From Prauserella flavalba (GTDB taxonomy: Bacteria; Actinomycetota; Actinomycetes; Mycobacteriales; Pseudonocardiaceae), in contig NZ_MASU01000023.1 in the NCBI RefSeq assembly GCF_003202235.1, positions 33,345 to 97,344 of the forward strand: DNA of 64,000 nucleotides. Reading direction: 5' to 3'. How positions within the stretch are numbered: position 1 is the first letter of the stretch; every line of letters begins with the position of its first letter. The position numbers were made by a program, and so were the translations under genes. Positions 8,783-16,623 of the stretch are shown here, piece by piece. The notes under the pieces were generated by a model. It was given only the letters and a program-made list of their open reading frames with translations, searched no databases and was not told where the DNA came from.

Positions 8783-9751
8783 ATGGCAGGCAACTCCCGG
8801 CGCCGCGGCGCGATTCGCAAGGCCGGCACCAAGAAGGGCCAGGTCGTCGGTTCCGGCGGCCAGCGGCGCAAGGGCCTCGAAGGCAAGGGCCCGACGCCGA
8901 GGGCCGAGGAGCGGAAGGGGCACCCGGCACAGCGCAAGGCCGCCGCGGCCGCCGCACGGGCCGAGAAGAAACGCAACGTCGCCAAGAAGCAGGCCGAGGG
9001 TCCCGAGATCATCGCGGGCCGCAACCCGGTGGTCGAGGCGCTGCGAGCCGACGTGCCGGCGACCGCGCTGTACGTGGCGCTCAACATCGACGCCGACGAC
9101 CGCGTCAAGGACGCCGTGCACCGGGCGGCCGACAAGGGCATCTCGATCCTCGAGGTGCCGCGTGACGAGCTCGACCGCAGGACCGGCGGCGCCGTGCACC
9201 AGGGCCTCGGCCTGCAGGTGCCGCCGTTCGAGTACACCCACCCGGACGACCTGCTGGCGATGGCGAGGGACTCGGGTGAGGCGCCGCTGATCGTGGCGCT
9301 CGACGGCGTGACCGACCCGCGCAACCTGGGCGCGGTGATCCGCTCGGCGGCCGCGTTCGGGGCGCACGGCGTGCTGCTTCCGGCCCGGCGCAGCGCGGGC
9401 ATGACGGCCGTGGCGTGGCGCACCAGCGCCGGCACTGCGGCGCGGCTGCCCGTCGCGGTGGCGACGAACCTGACGCGGCAGCTGCAGGCGTGGGCCTCCG
9501 AAGGTCTCATGATCGCCGGGCTGGACGCCGACGCGTCGCTCGACATCGACTCGCTCGACCTCGCCACGGATCCGCTGGTGATCGTCGTGGGCTCCGAGGG
9601 GCGCGGTCTCTCGCGGCTCGTGCGGGAGAACTGCGACGTGACGGTGTCGATTCCGATGGCGCCCGGCGTCGAGTCACTCAACGCGTCGGTGGCCGCGAGC
9701 GTGCTGCTCGCCGAGGTCGCGAGGCGGCGGAGGGCCGAGGGCCGCGTCTAG
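8783..9751 (+). CDS. rlmB: 23S rRNA 2'-O-ribose methyltransferase RlmB-like (SpoU family)
   Basis: 322 aa. SAM-dependent knotted (SPOUT) methyltransferase, probably acting on G2251 of 23S rRNA. The first ~70 residues are a basic, probably disordered tail (Arg/Lys/Gly-rich), usual in actinobacterial members. Then come [14 protein letters not shown], the substrate-binding domain, and SpoU motifs: [30 protein letters not shown] and [19 protein letters not shown]. It is cotranscribed with cysS (3-nt gap). Confidence 0.92.
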   Translation: MAGNSRRRGAIRKAGTKKGQVVGSGGQRRKGLEGKGPTPRAEERKGHPAQRKAAAAAARAEKKRNVAKKQAEGPEIIAGRNPVVEALRADVPATALYVALNIDADDRVKDAVHRAADKGISILEVPRDELDRRTGGAVHQGLGLQVPPFEYTHPDDLLAMARDSGEAPLIVALDGVTDPRNLGAVIRSAAAFGAHGVLLPARRSAGMTAVAWRTSAGTAARLPVAVATNLTRQLQAWASEGLMIAGLDADASLDIDSLDLATDPLVIVVGSEGRGLSRLVRENCDVTVSIPMAPGVESLNASVAASVLLAEVARRRRAEGRV

Positions 9752-9853
9752 GGCCCGGCATGGCGGAGGCCACTTGACGGCGGTCTTCACCACGCGGGGC
9801 TCCCTACTCCGTTAGGGTCACGTTGCCGCATCGTGCCCAGGGGGTCCCACCGG

Positions 9854-11290
9854 ATGTCGTTCGTGTCGCCACTCTTCCTGTGGTACTTCATGCCCGCGGT
9901 GCTCGTCGCGGTGCTGGTGTGCCCCCGGAGCTGGCGAAACGGCATCGTCGCGGTGGCGAGCCTGATCTTCTACGCGACGGGCGCCGGGTCGTTCACGCTG
10001 CTGCTGCTCGCGTGCATGGCGATCAACTTCGCGGCGGGTCCCGCGCTGGAACCCGACGAATGGGGCATGCGGCCCGACAACCGGCGGCGCTGGCTGCTCA
10101 TCGGCGTGATCGCGTTCGACCTGTCGATCCTGCTGGTGTGGAAGTACGCGGGCTTCGCGACCGAGCAGATCGCCTGGTTCGCGCAGCTGTTCGGCGGCGA
10201 CTTCCCCATCGCGGAGCTGGCGCTGCCGATCGGGATCTCGTTCTTCACGTTCCACCACATCTCGTACGTCGTCGACATCTACCGGGGTGAGCGGCACGCC
10301 CTGCGCAACCCGGTGTCGTTCGCGACGTACATCTCGATGTTCCCGCAGCTGGCGGCCGGCCCGATCGTGCGGTACCGGGAGATCGCCGACCAGCTGCCAC
10401 AGCACCGTTCGCACCGGTTCGACGACATCGCGGCCGGATTCCCCCGGTTCGCGCTGGGCCTGGTCAAGAAGGCCGTGATCGCCGACTCGCTGGCCCGGAT
10501 GGTGGACGCGTGCTTCGCGACGCCCGCCGACGAGATGACGTTCGCGATCGCGTGGCTCGGCGCGATCGGCTACACGCTGCAGCTCTACTTCGACTTCTCC
10601 GGCTACTCCGACATGGCGATCGGGCTCGGCCGGATGCTGGGCTTCCGGCTCCCGGAGAACTTCGCGCGGCCGTACTCGTCGGTGACGATCACGGAGTTCT
10701 GGCGGCGCTGGCACATGTCGCTGTCGCGGTGGTTCCGGGACTACGTGTACATCCCGCTGGGCGGCAACCGCGCGGGCGCGCGCAAGACGTACCGGAACCT
10801 GTGCATCGTGTTCGTGCTGACGGGGTTCTGGCACGGGGCGGCGTGGACGTTCGTCGTGTGGGGTGTCTACCACGGTGCGCTGCTGATCATCGAGCGCGCG
10901 TGCGGCTGGGACAAGGCGCCGAGGGATTCGGCGGCGCGCGCGGCGAGGCGGGCGCTGACGCTGGTGCTGGCGATCTTCGGCTGGGTGCTGTTCCGCTCGC
11001 CCGACATGGCGCACGCGGTGACGATGCTGGGGCACATGCTGGTGCCCGATTTCGACGGCCTCTCGGAGCTCGTCGAGGCGTCGCTGACGAATCAGCGCCT
11101 GGTGCTCCTGCTGGGCGCGGCGGCGATCTTCTTCCTCCCGGCGCACCCGGTGACGGGCCCGCTGCTGGAGTCGGCGCGCAGCAGGCCGGCGACGGTGCTG
11201 CGGATCGGCATCATGACGGTGGGCCTCGCCTACGCGGCGATCCTGGTGGCGACGGGCACGTTCAGCCCGTTCCTGTACTACCAGTTCTGA
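9854..11290 (+). CDS. MBOAT family O-acyltransferase (AlgI-like)
   Basis: About 478 aa with many membrane segments. Family signatures: YYFDFSGYSDMAIG-type stretch, RWHMSLSRWFRDYVYIPLGG, and LTGFWHGAAWTF holding the presumed catalytic His. Such enzymes pass acyl groups across the membrane to cell-surface polymers and usually work with a secreted AlgJ/AlgX-like SGNH partner; none is encoded here, and the next ~480 bp before the IS element are non-coding. The ATG at 9854 is preferred (AGGGGG about 10 nt upstream); GTG 9833 is an alternative. TAGGGT at 9815-9820 could be a -10. Confidence 0.88.
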   Translation: MSFVSPLFLWYFMPAVLVAVLVCPRSWRNGIVAVASLIFYATGAGSFTLLLLACMAINFAAGPALEPDEWGMRPDNRRRWLLIGVIAFDLSILLVWKYAGFATEQIAWFAQLFGGDFPIAELALPIGISFFTFHHISYVVDIYRGERHALRNPVSFATYISMFPQLAAGPIVRYREIADQLPQHRSHRFDDIAAGFPRFALGLVKKAVIADSLARMVDACFATPADEMTFAIAWLGAIGYTLQLYFDFSGYSDMAIGLGRMLGFRLPENFARPYSSVTITEFWRRWHMSLSRWFRDYVYIPLGGNRAGARKTYRNLCIVFVLTGFWHGAAWTFVVWGVYHGALLIIERACGWDKAPRDSAARAARRALTLVLAIFGWVLFRSPDMAHAVTMLGHMLVPDFDGLSELVEASLTNQRLVLLLGAAAIFFLPAHPVTGPLLESARSRPATVLRIGIMTVGLAYAAILVATGTFSPFLYYQF

Positions 11291-11776
11291 CGCCCAGGTG
11301 GTCCGGTCCTCGGGTCGCCCCGTTCGCATACCCTCCTGACCTGCGCGTTGTTTGTCGATCTTTCTCGAGAGTTCTCACGCCTGCCCGCCGCCTGACGGCC
11401 TGGAGACGGCCTGGCGGCCTCCGGCCACGCCTCCCCCATCGTCCCGATACGCAGCCTCCTCAGCGGCCGCTGCACCGGGCCAAGGCACGCTTTCCCGCCT
11501 GACGCGGTGTGGCGGCCGTTGGACGATCCGGCGTCCGGGGCGGTGGGGAACTGTCTCGTCGCCTGCGGCGGCGCGCTGGCACCCACCTGCGCGCGGCCGT
11601 CCGCGCGGCCCGCCGGGCGTAGCGGAGCGGGAGCCCGGCGTGTGCGGCGGCGCGGGCGATGGCGGCGGAGGCGTTGTGAATCTCGCAGAGCTGCGCCTCG
11701 CTGGGCAGCTTCTCGCCGTCCGGCGGCGGTACTCCTTGCGATCTGCTTGTGGCGCGGTTCGTCGTCGTTCGAGAAG
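11291..11776. other. Non-coding or decayed stretch between MBOAT gene and IS21 element
   Basis: About 490 bp without a gene I can support. The reading frames found here are arginine/proline-rich and look like GC-biased noise. One minus-strand frame continues across the IS insertion site into the right flank after removing the element, so a decayed gene may have been split, but I cannot identify it. Confidence 0.5.
11772..11776. repeat. Left target-site duplication GAAGT
   Basis: GAAGT directly abuts the left end (TGTC) of the IS21 element and is repeated at 13958-13962 next to the right end. Five bp lies in the 4-8 bp range known for IS21 elements. Confidence 0.75.
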
Positions 11777-11847
11777 TTGTCGCTTCCGGCTGAATACTGA
11801 CCCTCTGGTTCCGCGCGAACTTTGACCCACCCCATGACGATCATGAG

Positions 11848-13092
11848 GTGCTGAACGTGGAGGACTGGGCGGAGATTCGCCGGTTGCATCGGGCGGAGGG
11901 GATGGCGGTTCGGGCTATCGCCCGCCGGCTCGGGATCTCGAGGAACACGGTGCGGAAGGCGCTCGCGTCGCACGCACCTCCGAAGTACGAGCGGCCGGCG
12001 AAGGGCTCGATTGTGGATGCGGTGGAGCCGCAGATCCGGGCGCTGCTGGCGGAGTTCCCGGACATGCCCTCAACGGTGATCCTTGAGCGGGTGGGCTGGC
12101 AGCGCGGGAAGACGGTGTTCTTCGAGCGGGTGCAGCAGCTGCGGCCGCTGTTCAAACCGACCGATCCGGCCTCGCGCACGGAATACCAGCCGGGCGAACT
12201 GGCGCAGTGCGATCTGTGGTTCCCGCCTGTGGACATCCCGCTCAGATTCGGGCAGGTGGGCCGCCCACCGGTGTTGGTCATGGTCTCCGGCTACTCGCGG
12301 ATCATGGCCGCCCGGATGCTGCCCTCGCGGCAGAGTCCGGACCTGCTGGCCGGGCATTGGGCGCTGATCAGCGACTGGGGCCGGGTGTCCAAGGCGCTGG
12401 TGTGGGACAACGAGGCCGCTGTCGGGCAGTGGCGCGGCGGCAAGCCGCAGCTGACCGAAGCGATGAACGCCTTCCGCGGAACGCTCGGCATCAAGGTGAT
12501 CCAGTGCCGCCCGGCAGACCCGGAAGCCAAGGGACTGGTCGAGCGGGCCAACGGCTATCTGGAGACCTCGTTCCTGCCCGGCCGCGCCTTCACCAGCCCC
12601 GCCGATTTCAACACCCAGCTCGAGGACTGGCTGGTGCGGGCCAACACCCGGCAGCACCGTCGGTTGGGCTGCCGCCCGATCGACCGCTGGGAGGCCGACA
12701 AGGCGGCGATGCTCGAGCTACCGCCGGTCGCCCCGGTGGTGGGGTGGCGCAGCACCACCCGGCTCCCGCGCGACCACTACGTGCGGCTGGACTCCAACGA
12801 CTACTCCGTGCACCCCAGCGCCGTCGGTCGCCGGGTGGAGATCAGCGCCGACCTCGACGCGGTCGTGGTCACCCTCGCCGGTGTCGAGGTCGCCCGGCAT
12901 GCCCGTTGCTGGGCCGATCACCAAAGCATCACCGACCCGGTGCACGCCGCCGCGGCCGCCGAACTACGGCAGGCCCGTCGACTGGTCGCTGTCGCTCCGG
13001 TGCAGACCGCTGTCGAGCAGCGCAGCCTGGCCGACTACGACCGACTGTTCGGCCTCACCGACACCCCGGTCAGTGCCGAGGGGGTCGCGTGA
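11848..13092 (+). CDS. istA: IS21-family transposase IstA
   Basis: 414 aa. An N-terminal helix-turn-helix (VRAIARRLGISRNTVRKAL) is followed by a DDE/rve integrase-type core with catalytic acids in LAQCDLWF, LVWDNEAA and KGLVERANGYLE, then the C-terminal domain that binds IstB (the 'Mu transposase C-terminal' type). It makes the strand-transfer reaction; IstB supplies ATP-dependent target complex assembly. The start is GTG 11848, 15 bp inside the left inverted repeat. Its stop overlaps the istB start. Confidence 0.96.
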   Translation: MLNVEDWAEIRRLHRAEGMAVRAIARRLGISRNTVRKALASHAPPKYERPAKGSIVDAVEPQIRALLAEFPDMPSTVILERVGWQRGKTVFFERVQQLRPLFKPTDPASRTEYQPGELAQCDLWFPPVDIPLRFGQVGRPPVLVMVSGYSRIMAARMLPSRQSPDLLAGHWALISDWGRVSKALVWDNEAAVGQWRGGKPQLTEAMNAFRGTLGIKVIQCRPADPEAKGLVERANGYLETSFLPGRAFTSPADFNTQLEDWLVRANTRQHRRLGCRPIDRWEADKAAMLELPPVAPVVGWRSTTRLPRDHYVRLDSNDYSVHPSAVGRRVEISADLDAVVVTLAGVEVARHARCWADHQSITDPVHAAAAAELRQARRLVAVAPVQTAVEQRSLADYDRLFGLTDTPVSAEGVA

Positions 13093-13892
13093 TGGCCAGC
13101 AAGACAAGCAACGGCAACGGCCGCAATGTGGCATCCGAGATCGCCTACCTGACCCGGGCGTTGAAGGCACCCTCGCTGGCCGGGTCGGTGGAGCGGCTGG
13201 CCGAACGGGCCCGCGCCGAGACCTGGACCTATGAGGAATTCCTGGCCGCCTGCCTGCAACGTGAGGTCGCCGCCCGCGAAGCCCACGGCGGCGAAGGCCG
13301 CATCCGCTCGGCCCGATTCCCGTCGCGCAAATCGCTGGAGGAGTTCGACTTCGATCACCAGCGCTCGCTCAAGCGGGACACCATCACCCACCTCGGCACC
13401 CTGGACTTCATCACTGGCAAGGACAACGTGGTCTTCCTCGGCCCACCCGGCACCGGCAAGACCCACCTGTCCATCGGATTAGGCATCCGGGCCTGCCAGG
13501 CCGGGCACCGTGTCGCCTTCGCCACCGCCGCCGAATGGGTCGCCCGGCTGGCCGACGCCCACCACGCTGGCAAGCTGCAAGAGGAGCTCGTCAAGCTCGG
13601 CCGCATCCCGCTGCTCATCGTCGACGAGGTCGGCTACATCCCCTTCGAAGCCGAAGCCGCGAACCTGTTCTTCCAGCTGGTGTCCAGCCGCTACGAACGA
13701 GCCTCGCTGATCGTCACCAGCAACAAGCCCTTCGGCCGCTGGGGTGAAGTCTTCGGCGACGACGTCGTCGCCGCCGCGATGATCGACCGCCTCGTCCACC
13801 ACGCCGAAGTCATCTCACTGAAGGGAGACAGCTATCGACTCAAGGACCGAGACCTCGGCCGCGTCCCAGCGGCCACCAAGACCAACGACTAG
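13092..13892 (+). CDS. istB: IS21-family helper ATPase IstB
   Basis: 266 aa AAA+ ATPase of the IstB/DnaC type. Walker A is [10 protein letters not shown], Walker B LLIVDEVGYIPF, sensor region LIVTSNKPFGRWGEVFGDD, followed by AAMIDRLVHHAEVISLKGDSYR, a very conserved IstB block. The ATG overlaps the istA stop codon (TGATG), implying translational coupling. Complete, with no frameshift. Confidence 0.96.
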   Translation: MASKTSNGNGRNVASEIAYLTRALKAPSLAGSVERLAERARAETWTYEEFLAACLQREVAAREAHGGEGRIRSARFPSRKSLEEFDFDHQRSLKRDTITHLGTLDFITGKDNVVFLGPPGTGKTHLSIGLGIRACQAGHRVAFATAAEWVARLADAHHAGKLQEELVKLGRIPLLIVDEVGYIPFEAEAANLFFQLVSSRYERASLIVTSNKPFGRWGEVFGDDVVAAAMIDRLVHHAEVISLKGDSYRLKDRDLGRVPAATKTND

Positions 13893-13957
13893 CAACATCC
13901 CGGGGTGGGTCAACCTTCACCCGGAACAACCGGGTCAGGATTCAAGCGGCGTTGACA

Positions 13958-13962
13958 GAAGT
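13958..13962. repeat. Right target-site duplication GAAGT
   Basis: Matches the five bases immediately left of the element at 11772-11776. Confidence 0.75.
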
Positions 13963-14163
13963 CCGGTGCTCGCCGAACAGCAATTTTGACGCCTGCGGAC
14001 ACGCAGGCTCCTCGGCGGCCTCGGCCCTCGCTTCGCCGAGCGTCCCTCCGCGGGTTCTCGCTGCTCACGGGCACCGGCCATTCTTGGCCGCCCGGTGACC
14101 TTGTTCGGGCACGCCGGGGGCAGCAGCGTGAGCGGCGGACCGCATCGAGGCAGGTGACGAGAG

Positions 14164-14721
14164 ATGAACCAGAAGGTGGACCTGGCGAGCCGTTACGAGG
14201 GCGCGGACGCCACGGGCTCCATTCACATCGCGATGAACCCCCAGGCACTCGTGCTCAGCGTGAGCATCAACGAGGGTTGGCGCAAGAAGCTGGCTCCCGA
14301 GCAGTTCGCCGACGCGCTACTCGACGCGTATCGGGAAGCCATGCAGACGGCGATCTCGGCAGCGGCCACGGCGGGAAGCTCCGGGGCCGCGCGGGGACCG
14401 GCGAGCCAGGCCATAGCGAAGATCCTGCGCGATTACGACGACGATGGCCCATCCGCTGACTGGTACACCGGTATCCGGGCGAAACTCGATCGGATCAAGC
14501 AGCGCCGGAAAGCCATCGAGGAGTACGTCGCGGAAGCCAGGGTCGACCCGATCGACCGAGAGGTGCGCGGCCCGAACGGATATCTCACCTTCCAGCTGCA
14601 ACGCGGAATTCCGGTCAGCGTCACCGCTGCGGTGCCCGCGTTGCGATCAGCGAGCACCGAGCTGCTCCGCAAGGACGCGATGGCGGCATTTCGCGCGGCG
14701 AATCTGACGGCCGAGAACTGA
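14164..14721 (+). CDS. YbaB/EbfC-like protein of a T7SS-type cassette
   Basis: 185 aa. The N-terminal half (GSIHIAMNPQALVLSVSIN, then a helix around PEQFADALLDAYREAMQTAI) resembles the YbaB/EbfC fold found in many actinobacterial proteins encoded beside type VII secretion substrates. The second half repeats a similar strand-helix pattern (GPNGYLTFQLQRGIPVSV, then a helix), hinting at an internal duplication. No signal peptide. It opens a three-gene plus-strand cassette with short gaps. GGCAGGTGACGAGAG before the ATG contains a weak SD. A chaperone-like role is an inference; no function is established. Confidence 0.6.
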   Translation: MNQKVDLASRYEGADATGSIHIAMNPQALVLSVSINEGWRKKLAPEQFADALLDAYREAMQTAISAAATAGSSGAARGPASQAIAKILRDYDDDGPSADWYTGIRAKLDRIKQRRKAIEEYVAEARVDPIDREVRGPNGYLTFQLQRGIPVSVTAAVPALRSASTELLRKDAMAAFRAANLTAEN

Positions 14722-14768
14722 CGGCTCCGACCGGCAACGAAAACAACCAATACTTGGAAAGGGTTCAC

Positions 14769-15146
14769 ATGCCTGGCTACGAAGTCATCAGCTCGGCGGT
14801 GCGCGCCGAGGCACCGAAGTGGGACGAGTTCACCGAGGTGGTGAAGACGACCCGAGCGTTCATCCAGGGTGCCACCCTGGAGAGGACCGCCTTCTTCGTT
14901 CTGACCCCCACGGCGGGCATCGAGATCAACCTGGCCCCGGAGACCCATCAGCAGGCGTACGAGAAGGTTCGCACCTACATGGATTCCGTTCTTCAGGGCG
15001 CCGAGGTGGAATTTCCGCAAATCGGGGACGCCTTGATCAAGGCCGCCAACAAGTACGACCAGGCCGAGGAAGAGGTCGAATTCGACCTCAACGAAATCTG
15101 GACCATCAACAACGAGTTCCACAAGCCCGCGAAGCAACACGGGTAA
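14769..15146 (+). CDS. EspC-like / WXG100-like small helical T7SS substrate
   Basis: 125 aa from ATG 14769, which has GAAAGGG 6 nt upstream. Mostly helical. Near the C-terminus it has YDQAEEEVEF, which contains the YxxxD/E secretion signal of mycobacterial type VII substrates in the expected ANKYDQAE context. This fits the ESX EspC family (PF10824-like). It lies 47 bp after the YbaB-like gene and 62 bp before the WxG protein, so the three are probably expressed together. No secretion ATPase or EccD-type gene is in the window. Confidence 0.6.
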   Translation: MPGYEVISSAVRAEAPKWDEFTEVVKTTRAFIQGATLERTAFFVLTPTAGIEINLAPETHQQAYEKVRTYMDSVLQGAEVEFPQIGDALIKAANKYDQAEEEVEFDLNEIWTINNEFHKPAKQHG

Positions 15147-15208
15147 ATCCTGTTCCTCCGCTCACCACCTGGTCAACATTCCGACCTCAACCGACCGAGG
15201 AGTCAGCC

Positions 15209-15943
15209 ATGCCACCCACCTTCGCGGAGCTGGAGACCTCATGGAACGAGTCGTTCTCCGAAGCCAAGGACGCCATCGGGCAAATCCAGAATTTTTTCAC
15301 ACAAATCGACAACGAAACGAGCATGGCCGTCGAAATCCTGTCCTCCGCCGTCAAGGTCGGCGTCAAGAGGCTGGGGGAACTGAAGGACGATCTCGTTGCG
15401 ATGTACAACGAGGCCGAGCCTCATCAACTGCCGGTGATCTCGTTGATGAAGCAGAGCTTTGCCTGGCTCGACAACGTCAAGAGTCCCATCTCGAATCTCT
15501 CCCCGCAGGTCACGATCTGGCGCGACCAGAACCTGTCCAGCTGGGGAGGTGGCGCGGGCCGCGCATACCTGCTCGAAAAAACGACACAACAGAAAGCTGC
15601 GATCGACGACGTCTCGAAGAATGCGGACAAGATCAGCGAATGGCTGATGGACATCGCGCAGCGGAACGTCGAATACATGCTCGAGTTCGTCGACAAGCTC
15701 GGCGTGATAGTCGGCCATTACGCGGGCGCAGCGGCCGCCGCGGCTACCCTGGTCGGCATCGCCGAGGCAATCGGTGATGCGGCAGATGCGGTTGCCGCGG
15801 TCTTCGCCGAAATGGTGGACCAGTTGACCGACGTTGCGTCCAGGTTCATGCTCGCGGTATCCGACGAACGAAAGATCGACAGCATTACGACCGACAACAC
15901 CGCGCTTCCGGGCGGCAAATGGCCGGAGTCGGTTGTCGGCTAG
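15209..15943 (+). CDS. WxG-motif helical protein, candidate T7SS effector or partner
   Basis: 244 aa from ATG 15209, with GAGGAG about 8 nt upstream. Long helices flank a WGG turn (SSWGGGAGRAY, around residue 111), as in WXG100-superfamily proteins. Residues around 165-205 form an Ala-rich hydrophobic segment that could insert in a membrane. There is no recognisable toxin domain at the C-terminus. Base composition is less GC-rich than the neighbours (an AT-rich run near 15290), consistent with transfer. Likely secreted with the preceding EspC-like protein; the role is unknown. Confidence 0.55.
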   Translation: MPPTFAELETSWNESFSEAKDAIGQIQNFFTQIDNETSMAVEILSSAVKVGVKRLGELKDDLVAMYNEAEPHQLPVISLMKQSFAWLDNVKSPISNLSPQVTIWRDQNLSSWGGGAGRAYLLEKTTQQKAAIDDVSKNADKISEWLMDIAQRNVEYMLEFVDKLGVIVGHYAGAAAAAATLVGIAEAIGDAADAVAAVFAEMVDQLTDVASRFMLAVSDERKIDSITTDNTALPGGKWPESVVG

Positions 15944-16002
15944 GGCATGACCGGCGCGAGCGGCGCCGATGAGTTTTCCCGGCCCCCCGGGTCTACCCCG
16001 GC

Positions 16003-16623
16003 ATGAACAACAACGTGACCGCCAACCTCGCCGTCTCGCTCGACGGCTACACCGCCGGGCCCGGGCAGACTCTCGACAATCCCTTCGGTACCGGGGCGGA
16101 CGCCCTCACCGCGTGGATGTTCGAGACCGACCTGCCGGGGCGCGAGCGCGACAAGCAGCTGCTCTCCGACATCCACGCCAACACGGGCGCGCACATCATG
16201 GGGCGCAACATGTTCGGGCCAGGGCGCGGCGCCTGGGACCAGAGCTGGACCGGGTGGTGGGGTGACGAGCCGCCCTACCACGCACCTGTCTTCGTCCTGA
16301 CCCACCACGAGCGGGCGCCGCTGAAGATGCAGGGCGGCACCACGTTCACGTTCGTCACCGACGGCATCGAGTCGGCACTCGAGCAGGCTCGCGCGGCCGC
16401 GGGCGAGCAGGACGTGGAGATCGCGGGCGGGGCCGCCACCGTGCGCCAGTACCTGGCCGCCGGTCTGCTCGACGAGCTGTGGCTTCATCTCGTTCCCGTG
16501 ACGATGGGTGCCGGTGAGCGACTCCTCGACGGGGTCCACGGGCTGGCCATGGAACCCGTCGAGGTGATCGGCTCGCCCACCGTGACCCACCTGCGGTACC
16601 GCGTCAGCCGCCCAGCCCGATAG
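16003..16623 (+). CDS. Dihydrofolate reductase-like protein (RibD C-terminal family)
   Basis: 206 aa. NADPH-dependent reductase fold: VTANLAVSLDGYTAGPGQ at the N-terminus, GAHIMGRNMFGPG, PVFVLTHH, and the nucleotide-binding EIAGGAATVRQYLAAGLLDELWLHLVPVTMGAG. This is the stand-alone family often annotated 'dihydrofolate reductase family protein'; the true substrate is usually unknown and it is not the FolA enzyme. Its end overlaps the convergent transporter gene by 20 bp. Confidence 0.88.
   Translation: MNNNVTANLAVSLDGYTAGPGQTLDNPFGTGADALTAWMFETDLPGRERDKQLLSDIHANTGAHIMGRNMFGPGRGAWDQSWTGWWGDEPPYHAPVFVLTHHERAPLKMQGGTTFTFVTDGIESALEQARAAAGEQDVEIAGGAATVRQYLAAGLLDELWLHLVPVTMGAGERLLDGVHGLAMEPVEVIGSPTVTHLRYRVSRPAR

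Larger units (their letters stand above)
11777..13957 (+). mobile_element. Complete IS21-family insertion sequence (2,181 bp)
   Basis: The ends 11777-11832 and 13902-13957 form 56-bp inverted repeats that align without gaps at 42 of 56 positions; both begin TGTC and both close with TTGACCCACCCC. They flank istA and istB, which overlap by TGATG exactly as in IS21. The element is bordered by GAAGT on both sides. Intact genes, ends and target duplication together indicate a recent, possibly still active insertion. Confidence 0.9.

Noticed and set aside
11352..11825. 157-aa frame between the MBOAT gene and the IS
   Set aside because: Low-complexity Arg/Pro composition, runs into the IS left end, no motif.
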